A DNA stretch of 64,000 bases from Pedococcus sp031456495. Lineage in GTDB: Bacteria > Actinomycetota > Actinomycetes > Actinomycetales > Dermatophilaceae. This document shows, in pieces, positions 29,941 through 39,617 of this stretch (position 1 is its first letter; every line of letters begins with the position of its first letter). The stretch covers positions 992,001-1,056,000 of the forward strand of contig NZ_JAVDUW010000001.1 of the NCBI RefSeq assembly GCF_031456495.1, read 5' to 3'. The notes below the pieces were generated by a model that saw only the letters and a list, made by a program, of their open reading frames with translations, was not told where the DNA came from and did no database searches. Made by a program: the position numbers and the translations under genes.

Positions 29941-31008
29941 CTAGTAGCCGCGGTAGGTCCAGGCCCGGCGCCGCGCCCACCAGCGACCCCGCTCACGCGC
30001 CATGAAGGCGACGTCGCGGGGCCCGAGCCGGTGACCGCCCTCCAGGGTCCGGTAGAGGGGGAACCGCTTGACCTCCGGCCAGCACTCGGCGGCGAACGCG
30101 AGCAGCTCGTTCCGGTCCTCGGCCGTGCCGGTCCCGGTGCTGCGCAGCAACAGCCGCCCCGGGGCCGACCGGGTGAGTGCGCTCCGGTCGTACTCGCGAC
30201 CGGCGGTCCACAAGGCCTCCCGGGCGAGCTGGCGGTGCACGGTCGTCGACAGGTTCCGCACCCCGGAGAGCCGGTGCCCGTAGCGCTCCAGCACCTGCTC
30301 GAAGACGGCTCTGCGCTGCACGAGGTCGGCCAGCGGGTCCACGCCCGTGCTCATGTTGGTGCCGTGCCGGCGGTGGAGGGCCTGGTCCACGCCGCGGAGG
30401 AACCCGACGTCGGCGTGCGCCGCGAACCGCATGAACAGCTCCATGTCCGCGGCCTTGGGCAGGTTCGGGTCGTAGCCGCCGAGGCGGTGCTGCAGCGAGG
30501 TCCGGGCCACGACCTCGGGGGTGACGATCGGGTTCTCCGCCTGGCGGAAGCGGTGCTCCAGCCACTCCCTTCCCCGGATGACGGACTCGCCCCGCAGATG
30601 CGTGCGTGCCGGGGGCGTCGGGACACCGTCGGTGAACCACGCCGCCCTGCCGTAGACGAAGCCGACCTCGGGGTGGGCGTCCAGCAGGTTGCAGGCCCGG
30701 CGCAGCGACCCGGGCGTGGCCAGGTCGTCGGCCGACAGCAACGTGCAGTAGTCCCCGTCCGCCCACTCCATCAGGCCCTCGTTGAAGGTCGCGATGTTGC
30801 CCTTGTTCTCCCGGTGCAGCAGCACCTCGACCCGCGGCTCGCGGGCGGCGATCCGGGCGGCGACCTCCGCGCTGTCGTCCGGCGACGCGTCGTCGATGAT
30901 CAGGACGCGGACGTCGACCCCCGGCTGGTCCTCGAGGACGCTGGCCACCGCGTCCTCGAGGAACCGGCCGTACGCGTAGCACGGGATGACGACGCTGACC
31001 GAGCTCAT
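29941..31008 (-). CDS. GT2-type glycosyltransferase
   Basis: A 355-aa GT-A enzyme. It starts MSSVSVVIPCYAYGRFLEDA, then VLIIDDASPDDSAEVAA, ENKGNIATFNEGLMEWADGD and the DXD-like SADDLATPGSL near residue 93. No membrane segment is present, so it acts on the cytosolic face. The ATG at 31008 has the leader GAGAGGGGACAGGGGT, matching the leaders of other unit-heading genes in the locus. It stands alone, between the giant secreted protein and the hddC unit. Donor and acceptor are unknown. Confidence 0.88.
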   Translation of the reverse strand: MSSVSVVIPCYAYGRFLEDAVASVLEDQPGVDVRVLIIDDASPDDSAEVAARIAAREPRVEVLLHRENKGNIATFNEGLMEWADGDYCTLLSADDLATPGSLRRACNLLDAHPEVGFVYGRAAWFTDGVPTPPARTHLRGESVIRGREWLEHRFRQAENPIVTPEVVARTSLQHRLGGYDPNLPKAADMELFMRFAAHADVGFLRGVDQALHRRHGTNMSTGVDPLADLVQRRAVFEQVLERYGHRLSGVRNLSTTVHRQLAREALWTAGREYDRSALTRSAPGRLLLRSTGTGTAEDRNELLAFAAECWPEVKRFPLYRTLEGGHRLGPRDVAFMARERGRWWARRRAWTYRGY

Positions 31009-31022
31009 ACCCCTGTCCCCTC

Positions 31023-34000
31023 TCACCCGGTGCTGAAGACGATGTCGACCCAGTAGTTCGTCGACTTGAACGAGTTGTTCGGGAACGTACTGCTGGAGCC
31101 GTAGGCGTAGACGCCGTTCCCACCGCTCGCACCGTTCTTCAGCGCGTGCAGGGGCGGGTTGTCCACCCCGGCCGAGTTGAAGTACTGGCTGTCCTGGGCG
31201 TAGCGGCCGATGGGTGCGAAGTACGACGCGACGTACACCGTGCCCGCGCTGACGGCGACGGGTGTCGCGAAGCTCACCTGCTGCCACCCCGAGGCGGTCT
31301 CGCCGCTGAAGGTGGCGGAGGCCAGCTTCGTGCCGGTCGAGCTCCACAGGTTGCCGACGTGGGTCCCGGTGTTGGTGGAGCCCTTGTAGAAGCGGATGCC
31401 GGTGACGAAGCCGCTCACGTCCGACTTGAACTTCACGCCCACCTCGACCGAGGAGGTGTCGGTGCTGCTCGCCGTCCCCGGGGTCGCCGTGGCGGCCCAG
31501 ATGGTGCAGGCGGTGCAGGTCACCGACTTCGGCGTGACCGCGTTCGAGGCGGTCGACGCCGGCCCGGTGCCGACCGAGTTCGTCGCCGTGACCGTGAACG
31601 TGTACGTCGTGCCGTTCGTCAGGCCCGTGACCGTGGCCGTGGTGGCGGGCGGGTTGCCGGTCACCGTGGTCGGGGTCTGGGCGGTCGTGCCCACGTACGG
31701 CGTGACCGCGTAGCTCGTGATCGCGCTGCCACCGTTGGACGGAACACCCCAGGTCACCACCGCGCTCGCGTTGCCGGCCGTGGCCGTCACGCCCGTGGGG
31801 GCACCCGGGGCCGTGGCCGCCGCGTTGCTGAAGACGGCGTCGACCCAGTAGTTCGAGGCGTTGAACGAGTTGGTCGGGAAGGTGCTCGTGCTGCCGTAGG
31901 CGTACACGCCGTTCCCGCCGCTCGTGCCGTCCTTGAGGGCGTGCAGCGGTGGGCTGTCCACCGCCGAGCCGAAGTACCCGGAGTCGGCGGCGTAGTGGCC
32001 GACGGGCGCCAGGTAGGACACCACGTAGACGGTCCCGGCGGTGATCGTGACCGGCGTGGAGAAGTACGCCTGCTGCCAGCCGGAGGCGGTCTCGGAGGCG
32101 AACGTCGCCGACGCCAGCCTGGTCCCCGTGGAGCTCCACAGGCTGCCCACGTGGGTGCCCGTGTTGGCGGTGCTCTTCCAGAACCGGACGCCGGTCACGG
32201 TGCCGCCCACGTCGGACGTGAACTTCACCCCGAGCTCGACCGAGGACGTGTCGCCCGAGTCGCCGTTCGTCGGCGTGGCGGAGCTCGACCAGATCGTGCA
32301 GGCGCTGCACGTCACCGGCGCGGGCGTCACGCTGTTCGAGGCGGTCGAGGCCGGGCTCGTGCCGACGGAGTTCGTGGCCGTGACCTTGAAGGTGTATGCC
32401 GTCCCGTTGGTCAGGCCGCTCACCGTGGCCGACGTCTGCGGCGGGCTGCCGCTCACCGTGGTCGCCGTCTGCGCCGTGGTCCCGACGTACGGCGTGACCG
32501 TGTACGAGGTGATGGGGCTGCCGCCGTCCGCGGGCGCCGCCCACGTCACGGTGGCGCTCGAGTCACCGGCCGTCGCCGTCACACCGGTGGGTGCGGACGG
32601 TGCGCTGGTGGCGGTCGTCGTGCTGAAGACGACGTCCACCCAGTAGTTCGACGAGTTGTAGGTGTTCGACGGGAAGGTGCTCGACCCGGCGTACGCGTAC
32701 ACGCCGTTCCCGCCGCTCGTCCCGTCCTTGAGCGCGTGCAGCGGTGCGTTGTCCACGGCCGCCGTGAAGTAGCCGCCGTCCAGGGCGTAGCCGCCCGCGG
32801 GGGCGAAGTACGACGCGACGTAGACGGTCCCGGCGGTGACGGCCACGGGGCTGGAGAAGCTGACCTGCTGCCAGCCCGAGGCGCTCTCGCCGGTGAAGGT
32901 GGCCGAGGCCAGCTTCGTGCCCGTCGACGACCACAGCGAGCCGACGTGCGTTCCGGTGTTTCCGGAGCCCTTGTAGAAGCGCACGCCGGAGACGTAGCCG
33001 GACACGTCGGATGTGAACTTGACGCCCAGCTCGACCGACGAGGTGTCGGTGACGCTGGCGGTCGCCGGAGTCGTCGTCGACGGCCAGATGGTGCACGGGG
33101 TGCAGCTCGTCGGCGCCGCCGGGGTCACCGTGTTCGAGGGCAGCGAGTCCGCGCTGGTGCCGACGGAGTTCGTCGCCGTGACCGTGAAGGTGTACGCGGT
33201 CCCGTTGGTGAGCCCGGTGACCGTCGCGGTCGTCGCCGGCGGGGTGCCGGTGACCACGGTGGCCGCGAGAGTGGTGCTCCCCGCGTGCGGTGTCACGGTG
33301 TATGCCGTGATGGCGCTGCCGCCGTCCGCGGGCGCGGTCCAGCTGACGGTCGCCGAGGCGTTGCCCGCCGTCGCCGTCACGCCCGTGGGCGCGCTCGGGA
33401 CGGTGTTGCTGCTGGGCGTCACCGGGGCCGACGCTGCCGAGGCCGGTCCGGTCCCGACGGCGTTGGTGGCCGTCACCGTGAACGTGTACGTCGTGCCGTT
33501 GGTCAGGCCGGAGACCGTGCCACCGGTGGCGGGCGGGGTGCCGGTCACCGTGGTGGTGGCCTGCGCCGTCGTGCCGACCCAGGGCGTGATCGTGTACTGG
33601 GTGATCTGGCTCCCGCCGTCGGACGGCGCGGTCCAGGTGAGGCTCGCCGAGCCGTTGCCCGCCGTTGCCACGACGTTCGTGGGTGCCGCCGGAGCCGTCG
33701 GGGGCTGGGGCGTGACGGCAGGTGAGGCCGCCGACTGCGGACCGGTTCCGAGCGCGTTGGTCGCCGACACCTTGAACGTGTACGTCGTCCCGTTGCTGAG
33801 CCCGGTCACCGTCGCCGTCGTCGCCGGAGGCGTGCCGCTGACGGTGGTGGGCGTGAGCGCGGTCGTGCCGACGTACGGCGTGACGGTGTAGCTCGTGATC
33901 GGGCTGCCGCCGTCCGCCGGGGCGGTCCACGACACCGTCGCGGTCCCGTTCCCGGCCGTGGCGCCCACGCCGGTCGGCGCCCCGGGCACGGTCGCCGTGA

Positions 34001-37000
34001 CCGTCGCGAACACCGGGTCGACGTAGTAGCCCTCGGAGTTGAACGTGTTGGTGGGGAAGGTCATCGACGAGCTGTAGATGTACACGCCGTTGCCGCCGCT
34101 GACGCCGTCACGCAGGGCGTGCAGTGGTGGGTTGTCCACGCCGGAGGCGGCGAAGTACCCGGTGTCCGCGGCGTAGTGACCGGCCGGGGCGAAGAGCACG
34201 GCGACGTAGACCGTGCCCGCCGTGATCGAGACGGGCGTCGAGAAGTTGACCTGCTGCCAGCCCGACGCCGTCTCGCTGGTGAAGGTCGCCGAGGCCAGCC
34301 TGGTGCCGGAGAGGGTGTAGAGGCCGCCGACGTGCGTGCCGGTGCCGGTCGGGCCCTTGTAGAACCGGAGGCCCTTGACCTGCCCGTTCACGTCGGAGGT
34401 GAACTTGGTGCCGAGGGAGATCGAGCCGGTGTCGCCCTCGTCGAGGGTGTTGGGCACGGTCGTCGGCGTCCAGATCGTGCACGGGTTGCAGACCACGGGC
34501 GAGGGCGTCACCGCGTTGGAGGCTGCGGACGCGGGTCCGGTGCCGACCGCGTTCGTCGCCGAGACGGTGAACGTGTACGTCGTGCCGTTGGTGAGGCCCT
34601 GGATCGTGGAACTCGCGTCGGCGGAGCCGCCCGGGACCGTCGTCGGGGTCTGGGCGGTCGTGCCGACGTACGGGGTCACGGTGTAGGACGTGATCGCGCT
34701 GCCACCGTCCGACGGGATGGTCCACGTCACCTGGGCGGAGGCGTTGCCCGGCGTGGCCGTGACGCCCGTGGGCGCGCCCGGTGCGTTCGCCGGACCGGTG
34801 TTCGGCGTGAACATCACGTCGACCCAGTAGTTGGTCGCGGTCGCCCCTGCCGTGGGGAAGCCGGCGCCGCTGCGGGACAGCCCGTTGAGCGTCCCGTTGA
34901 CGTTGCGCAGGGCGTGCAGCGGCGGGCTGTCGACGGTGCTGTATGTGTACGGGCTGGGTGACGGGTTCGGGTAGAAGTACGCGTCGTCGCGCGACGTGTG
35001 CCCGACGGGGGCGTAGTACGAGGCCACGTAGACGCTGTTCGCATTGACCTGGACCGGCGAGGAGAAGGTCACCTGCTGCCAGCCGGTCGAGCTCTCGTTC
35101 GTGAAGGTGGCGGAGGCGAGCTTCGTCCCCGACGACGTCCACAGGCTGCCGACGTGGGTGCCCGTGTTCGTGCTCGCCTTGTAGAAGCGCACGCCGGTGA
35201 CGTAGCCGGACACGTCCGACTTGAACTGCACGCCGACCTCGGTGGCTGTGGCGCTGCCGGAGTCCGTCTTGGTGGGCGTCGCACCGGTGCCCCAGATGGA
35301 GCACGTGCAGCCGACGTTGAGGACGACACCGGGCTTCGGCGTCTCGAGGTTGCCGCTGTCGTCGACGGCCCGCGAGCGCAGCGTCGTGCTGGGGCTCCCG
35401 TGCGCGTTCCAGGTGTAGGACCAGCTCGTCGTGCCCGTCGCCGGGTGCCAGGTGGCGCCGTTGTCGGTGGACACCTCGACACCCGCGACGACACCACCGG
35501 TGTCGCTGGCCGTGCCGCTGATGGTCACCTTGCCACCGTCACCGACGGTGGTGGAGGGGGCCGGGGAGGTGATGGTCGAGGTCGGTGCCGTCGTGTCGGT
35601 CGACGCGGTCGCGGCGACCAGGCCGGTCAGCAGGGCCCACGGCTGCGCCCCCATGTCGGCCAGCAGGTTGACCGTGGCCTGGCGCATGTTGCGGTCCGGC
35701 GTCAGCGTCGGGTCGCCGAGCCCCCAGGACCACTGCACCGTGCCGGCGCCGAAGACCAGGGCGCCGCTGCTCGCCCGGTAGAGGGTCATGTTGTGGGTCG
35801 CGGTCCCGGGGTTCTGCAGGCTGCTGCCGTAGTCGGTGAAGATCTCCGCGCTCGTCGACGTGGTGGAGGAGAGCCGGAACGCCCCGGCCGGCCGGAACCC
35901 GTTGTCGGAGTCGGCGTCCCACTCGTAGCCGAGGGTGCCCAGCCCGGACCCCAAGGTGGTGGTCTGGCCGCTCGTCAGGTTGGCGACGTCCGTGTTCCGC
36001 CAGAAGCGCAGCTTGGAGTACGTCGACGGCACCCTGATGTCGGTGGTGCCCGAGTTGACCAGGAACAGCTGGCCGGTGAGGGCGTTCTGGGGACGTCCGC
36101 CGTTGGCCGGCGGGCTGAACCGCGGGTCCTCCCAGGTGCCGGTCCACTCGACCGGGTCCACCTGGCCGTCGTAGTGGGTGTCCTTGTAGCAGACGAGGGT
36201 CCGGCTCGGGGTGTTCGTCCCGTCGTAGCTCGGCTCGAAGCGCGTCTTCCAGAACACCTCGTTGCCCGAGAAGAACGCCAGGTTCACGCCCGCGTCACGG
36301 GCGGCCTCGACGTTGGCACGTTGGACGCCCGACCAGTACTCGTCGTGGCCGGTGGACATGAAGACCTTGTGGTTCTGGATCAGGGTGCGGGCGCCGGTCG
36401 TCGACATGTCGACCCCGGTCGTGTACGACACGTCGTACCCGTTCGCCTCTAGGAAGCGGATCATCGGGTACTCGCTGTACATCAGCCAGCTCCGGCCGCC
36501 CTGGTCGTCCTCGGCCGTGTGGAAGGGCCGGTTGTACGACACCTTCGAGGCGCCCTTGTAGACCGCCGGGCTGCCCGGCGGGCAGTTGCCGAGGGTGCAC
36601 TGGTACAGGCTGTTGCCGTTGCCACCGGACGTCGAGGTCCCGCCATAGGTGTTGTACGCCTGCCACGTCTCGTCGGACGTCTGGAACAGGATGTCGGAGT
36701 GGCTCGAGTCGTTGCGGACGATGAAGACGACGTGGCTCGATCCCTTGCCGTCGTCCCGGATGAGGTGGGCGATGTACACACCGGAGACGGCGGTGCTGGG
36801 CACCGACCAGGACGCCGACACGGCCCAGTTGCCGCAGTCGAACATGCCGGTGCCGTCCTGGATGGTGAGGCAGTTCGGCTGGCTCTGCGGCTGCGCGGCG
36901 GAGGGCGCCAGCCCGGCCACGAGCTTGCGGGCGCCGTTGCCCTGGTAGTAGCCCATCCGCAGGATGTCGAAGTGGTATGCGTACGCGGACTTCACCTTGA

Positions 37001-37304
37001 ACTGCACGGTGTCGCCCGGCTGCACGCTCATCTGCGTCGCGTATCCCTGGATCGCGGGGTCGCCGACCCCGGTGATCTGCCAGTCGGAGGTCGGGGTCCC
37101 GGTCTTGCTGTTCTCGCACGCGATGGCGTTGACGACGGGCGGCCCGCACGGGTCCGCCGCGGACGCCGACGTGGCGCCCACGAGCTGCAGCGGCGCGAGG
37201 ATGGTCGCGGCGGCCGCGACGGCCACGGCGAGGGCGAGGCGGCTGAGACGGCCACGGCCCGCAGAGCCTCCCGAGGGTCCAGGGGATGCTGACGACGCGC
37301 TCAT
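31023..37304 (-). CDS. Giant secreted protein: dimethylformamidase-like head, Ig-like, DUF4082 and fibronectin III repeats
   Basis: A 2093-aa exported protein. A signal peptide ends about ATSASA-ADP near residue 50. Residues about 50-560 match the N,N-dimethylformamidase beta-subunit-like fold, including MSTGHDEYWSGVQRANVE and FFSGNEVFWKTRFEPSYDG. An Ig-like domain spans about 570-658. Five DUF4082 domains (begin near 664, 938, 1401, 1665 and 1930; each opens with CxxC-x-IW and contains GVRFYKG, GWQQV and PPLHAL) alternate with six fibronectin III domains (near 836, 1105, 1200, 1297, 1566 and 1828; NGTTYTFTVTATN). No LPXTG or C-terminal anchor is seen. The ATG at 37304 has GGAAGG upstream. 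It lies inside the polysaccharide locus, so it may bind or modify the polymer; the true activity is unknown. Confidence 0.9.
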   Translation of the reverse strand: MSASSASPGPSGGSAGRGRLSRLALAVAVAAAATILAPLQLVGATSASAADPCGPPVVNAIACENSKTGTPTSDWQITGVGDPAIQGYATQMSVQPGDTVQFKVKSAYAYHFDILRMGYYQGNGARKLVAGLAPSAAQPQSQPNCLTIQDGTGMFDCGNWAVSASWSVPSTAVSGVYIAHLIRDDGKGSSHVVFIVRNDSSHSDILFQTSDETWQAYNTYGGTSTSGGNGNSLYQCTLGNCPPGSPAVYKGASKVSYNRPFHTAEDDQGGRSWLMYSEYPMIRFLEANGYDVSYTTGVDMSTTGARTLIQNHKVFMSTGHDEYWSGVQRANVEAARDAGVNLAFFSGNEVFWKTRFEPSYDGTNTPSRTLVCYKDTHYDGQVDPVEWTGTWEDPRFSPPANGGRPQNALTGQLFLVNSGTTDIRVPSTYSKLRFWRNTDVANLTSGQTTTLGSGLGTLGYEWDADSDNGFRPAGAFRLSSTTSTSAEIFTDYGSSLQNPGTATHNMTLYRASSGALVFGAGTVQWSWGLGDPTLTPDRNMRQATVNLLADMGAQPWALLTGLVAATASTDTTAPTSTITSPAPSTTVGDGGKVTISGTASDTGGVVAGVEVSTDNGATWHPATGTTSWSYTWNAHGSPSTTLRSRAVDDSGNLETPKPGVVLNVGCTCSIWGTGATPTKTDSGSATATEVGVQFKSDVSGYVTGVRFYKASTNTGTHVGSLWTSSGTKLASATFTNESSTGWQQVTFSSPVQVNANSVYVASYYAPVGHTSRDDAYFYPNPSPSPYTYSTVDSPPLHALRNVNGTLNGLSRSGAGFPTAGATATNYWVDVMFTPNTGPANAPGAPTGVTATPGNASAQVTWTIPSDGGSAITSYTVTPYVGTTAQTPTTVPGGSADASSTIQGLTNGTTYTFTVSATNAVGTGPASAASNAVTPSPVVCNPCTIWTPTTVPNTLDEGDTGSISLGTKFTSDVNGQVKGLRFYKGPTGTGTHVGGLYTLSGTRLASATFTSETASGWQQVNFSTPVSITAGTVYVAVLFAPAGHYAADTGYFAASGVDNPPLHALRDGVSGGNGVYIYSSSMTFPTNTFNSEGYYVDPVFATVTATVPGAPTGVGATAGNGTATVSWTAPADGGSPITSYTVTPYVGTTALTPTTVSGTPPATTATVTGLSNGTTYTFKVSATNALGTGPQSAASPAVTPQPPTAPAAPTNVVATAGNGSASLTWTAPSDGGSQITQYTITPWVGTTAQATTTVTGTPPATGGTVSGLTNGTTYTFTVTATNAVGTGPASAASAPVTPSSNTVPSAPTGVTATAGNASATVSWTAPADGGSAITAYTVTPHAGSTTLAATVVTGTPPATTATVTGLTNGTAYTFTVTATNSVGTSADSLPSNTVTPAAPTSCTPCTIWPSTTTPATASVTDTSSVELGVKFTSDVSGYVSGVRFYKGSGNTGTHVGSLWSSTGTKLASATFTGESASGWQQVSFSSPVAVTAGTVYVASYFAPAGGYALDGGYFTAAVDNAPLHALKDGTSGGNGVYAYAGSSTFPSNTYNSSNYWVDVVFSTTTATSAPSAPTGVTATAGDSSATVTWAAPADGGSPITSYTVTPYVGTTAQTATTVSGSPPQTSATVSGLTNGTAYTFKVTATNSVGTSPASTASNSVTPAPVTCSACTIWSSSATPTNGDSGDTSSVELGVKFTSDVGGTVTGVRFWKSTANTGTHVGSLWSSTGTRLASATFASETASGWQQAYFSTPVTITAGTVYVVSYLAPVGHYAADSGYFGSAVDSPPLHALKDGTSGGNGVYAYGSTSTFPTNSFNASNYWVDAVFSNAAATAPGAPTGVTATAGNASAVVTWGVPSNGGSAITSYAVTPYVGTTAQTPTTVTGNPPATTATVTGLTNGTTYTFTVTATNSVGTGPASTASNAVTPKSVTCTACTIWAATATPGTASSTDTSSVEVGVKFKSDVSGFVTGIRFYKGSTNTGTHVGNLWSSTGTKLASATFSGETASGWQQVSFATPVAVSAGTVYVASYFAPIGRYAQDSQYFNSAGVDNPPLHALKNGASGGNGVYAYGSSSTFPNNSFKSTNYWVDIVFSTG

Positions 37305-37376
37305 CGGTGGGACCTTCCGACAGGGTGGGACGACGGCTGACCGGTGGTCAGCCGTGGTGGACGACGTTGTGGGGGC

Positions 37377-38378
37377 TCACGAGGCCCCGGCCTTCAGGGC
37401 ACGCCCCGCGGCGACCTCCGCGCGCTGCGGACGCCACCAGGCGACGAGCTCGCGGAGCCCGTCCTCGAGACCGACCTCGGCGGTGAAACCCAGGTCCTGG
37501 CGGGCGGCGGTCGTGTCGGCCAGGCGGCGCGTGACGCCGTTGACCGCGCGGTCCGGGCCGTGCTCGACGGACAGCTCGGAGTCCATGGCGCGCAGCAGCG
37601 CCTCGGCGAGGCCGAGCAGGCTCGTCTCGGTGCCGCTGGCGATGTTGTAGACGCCGTCGACGACGTCGCTGCTCGCGGCCAGGAGGTTGGCGCGGGCGAT
37701 GTCGCGGGTGAAGACGAAGTCCATCGTCTGCCGGCCGTCGCCGAAGATGAGCGGCGGCTCGCCGTCGGCGATCCGCTCCATCCAGCGCACGAGCACCTCG
37801 GTGTAGAGCCCGTGCACGTCCATCCGCGGGCCGTAGACGTTGAAGTAGCGCAGCCCCACGTGGTTCAGCCCGTACATCGCCCGGAAGCTGCGGGCCATGC
37901 CCTCGTTGAAGGACTTGGCCGCGCCGTAGAAGGTGTCGTTGTTGTGGTGGTGGTGCCGCTCCCCCGTCGGGAACTCCTCGGCCAGTCCGTAGACCGATGC
38001 CGACGAGGCGTACACGAGCTTGTCCACCTTCGAGCGGGCGCACGCCTCGAGCACCGTGAAGGTGCCGTCGACGAGCACCTCGAGGGCGAGCCGGGGCTCC
38101 TCGGCGCACTGGGTGATCCGGATCGCCGCCTGGTGGAACACCAGGTCCTTGCCGCGGGTCACGTCGTGGACCAGGTCGCGGTCGCGCAGGTCGCCCTCGA
38201 CGAGCGTGACCCGGCCGCTGCCGAGCGCGTCGGCGAGGTTCTCCCTTCGTCCACGGACGAGGTTGTCCAGGACGTCGACGTGGGCGACGCCCGCGTCGAG
38301 CAGCTGGTCGACGATGGTCGACCCGATCGTCCCCGCGCCCCCGGTCACCAGGACCGTGGCACCCTCGAGCGCGGTCAT
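37377..38378 (-). CDS. SDR-family nucleotide-sugar epimerase/dehydratase
   Basis: A 333-aa extended SDR. NAD-binding GGAGTIGSTIVDQLLDAG begins near residue 13; VFHQAAIRITQCAEEP, the Ser/Ala substrate strand ASSASVYGLAEEF, and the catalytic YGAAKSFNEG follow, with RYFNVYGPRMDVHG. The His-rich GERHHHHNNDTFYG is an unusual substrate loop. It resembles UDP-glucose 4-epimerase/UDP-glucuronate decarboxylase relatives; the exact sugar cannot be fixed. The ATG at 38378 overlaps the stop of the Gfo/Idh/MocA gene as ATGA, so the two enzymes probably act in one pathway. Confidence 0.88.
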   Translation of the reverse strand: MTALEGATVLVTGGAGTIGSTIVDQLLDAGVAHVDVLDNLVRGRRENLADALGSGRVTLVEGDLRDRDLVHDVTRGKDLVFHQAAIRITQCAEEPRLALEVLVDGTFTVLEACARSKVDKLVYASSASVYGLAEEFPTGERHHHHNNDTFYGAAKSFNEGMARSFRAMYGLNHVGLRYFNVYGPRMDVHGLYTEVLVRWMERIADGEPPLIFGDGRQTMDFVFTRDIARANLLAASSDVVDGVYNIASGTETSLLGLAEALLRAMDSELSVEHGPDRAVNGVTRRLADTTAARQDLGFTAEVGLEDGLRELVAWWRPQRAEVAAGRALKAGAS

Positions 38379-39472
38379 CGGCCGGCTCCGGCCGCCACGA
38401 GGCCGCCCTGCGCGGGCAGCCCGGCCCGGCCGAACGGCATACCGACCGCGGCCATGGCGCCGGCACGGCGCTGGCTCTCCGTCGCCGCCTCGAGCACCGA
38501 CAGCACGCGCAGGCCGGCCCACCCGTCGGTTGCGGGGGCACGGCCCTCGGTGATGGCAGCCGCGAACTCCGCCGCCATGAGCCCCAGGGCCTCCCGCTCG
38601 GGGAGCGCCGGGGCGTGCATGTCGCCCAGCCGGTAGTTGACGTTGACGAGCCGCTTCTCGGCGGTGTCGGCGCCGTCGGACGTGAGGTCGAGGTCGACGC
38701 CGCGGTCGTAGACGGACAGCCGCTGCTGCGGGTTGAGGTCGTCCCAGACCACGGTGCGCCGGCTGCCGCCGATGACCATGTGCCGGATCTTGGTGGGGCT
38801 GAGCCAGTTCACGTGCACGTTGGCGATGGCGCCGCCGGGCAGCGGCATCGTCAGGTAGCCCAGGCAGGAGTGGCCGTTGCCGATCGGGTCGGCACCGCGC
38901 GCGGAGACCTCCAGCGGCGACAGGCCACCCGGGAGGACGAAGTCGAGGATGGACAGGTCGTGCGGGGCGAGGTCCCAGAAGACGTCGACGTCGGACCGCA
39001 CGAGCCCGAGGTTGATCCGCACCGAGTCCACGAAGAGGATGTCGCCCAGCTCGCCGCCCTGCACGAGCGCCCGCAGGTGCTGGACCGCGGGCGTGTAGCA
39101 GTAGGTGTGGTCGCACATGAGGACCAGGCCGAGCTCCTCGGCCCGCGCGACCATCCGCTCGGCGTCGGCCCGGCTGGACGCGATCGGCTTCTCGACCAGG
39201 ACGTGCTTGCCCGCCTCGAGCGCGGCCAGCGCGATCGCGCAGTGCGTGTCGGCCGGCGTGGCCACGGCCACGGCGTCGACGTCGTCCCGGGCGAGCAGCG
39301 CCTCGAGCGAGGTCGCGATGTCGACCGTGCTGCGCGGGCCGAGGACCGCCGCCGCACGCTGGGCGTCGAGGTCACAGAGGGCGACGACCTCCCAGTCCGG
39401 GCTGGACCCGAAGTTCCGGACCAGGTTCGGACCCCAGTACCCCGCCCCCACCACGGCCACGCGCAAGCTCAT
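38375..39472 (-). CDS. Gfo/Idh/MocA family sugar-nucleotide dehydrogenase
   Basis: A 365-aa NAD(P)-dependent oxidoreductase. It starts MSLRVAVVGAGYWGPNLVRN, then VATPADTHCAIALAALEAGK, VLVEKPIASSRADAE, MCDHTYCYTPAVQHLR and WDLAPHDLSILDF. These patterns resemble WlbA-type UDP-N-acetylglucosaminuronate 3-dehydrogenases, which feed DegT aminotransferases, but this substrate is inferred. The ATG at 39472 is preceded by the leader GAGAGGGGATGTCCG. It heads a two-gene unit with the SDR epimerase. Confidence 0.88.
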   Translation of the reverse strand: MSLRVAVVGAGYWGPNLVRNFGSSPDWEVVALCDLDAQRAAAVLGPRSTVDIATSLEALLARDDVDAVAVATPADTHCAIALAALEAGKHVLVEKPIASSRADAERMVARAEELGLVLMCDHTYCYTPAVQHLRALVQGGELGDILFVDSVRINLGLVRSDVDVFWDLAPHDLSILDFVLPGGLSPLEVSARGADPIGNGHSCLGYLTMPLPGGAIANVHVNWLSPTKIRHMVIGGSRRTVVWDDLNPQQRLSVYDRGVDLDLTSDGADTAEKRLVNVNYRLGDMHAPALPEREALGLMAAEFAAAITEGRAPATDGWAGLRVLSVLEAATESQRRAGAMAAVGMPFGRAGLPAQGGLVAAGAGR

Positions 39473-39547
39473 CGGACATCCCCTCTCGGCAGGGCCCCCA
39501 CGGCCCCTCTGACGGGAATCGTCGCCGTCACGCCAGACCCGCGCCTC

Positions 39548-39570
39548 GGCTCTTTGCGGTAGGGCCGCGG
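39548..39570. promoter_or_regulatory. Conserved leader motif upstream of the Gfo/Idh/MocA gene
   Basis: GGCTCTTTGCGGTAGGGCCG and the next bases are a near copy of the element at 29751-29775, at a similar distance from the ATG. A common promoter element is possible. Confidence 0.35.
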
Positions 39571-39588
39571 TGCACCATCTGCACGGTG

Positions 39589-39613
39589 CGGACCGGCCGC
39601 CGCCGACGGTCCG
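39589..39613 (-). terminator. Possible hairpin after the wbaP-like gene
   Basis: CGGACCG at 39589-39595 can pair with CGGTCCG at 39607-39613 across an 11-nt loop, directly beyond the wbaP-like stop (39618). There is no U-tract, so confidence is low. Confidence 0.3.
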
Positions 39614-39617
39614 GGCA

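Noticed and set aside
31023..31200. Cell-wall sorting signal at the end of the DUF4082 protein
   Set aside because: The C-terminus ends in a DUF4082 domain (YWVDIVFSTG) with no LPXTG, hydrophobic stretch or basic tail.
31146..33725. 859-codon plus-strand open frame opposite the DUF4082 protein
   Set aside because: It follows the repeat structure of the gene on the minus strand, is Arg/Gly-rich, and shows no domain or ribosome site.
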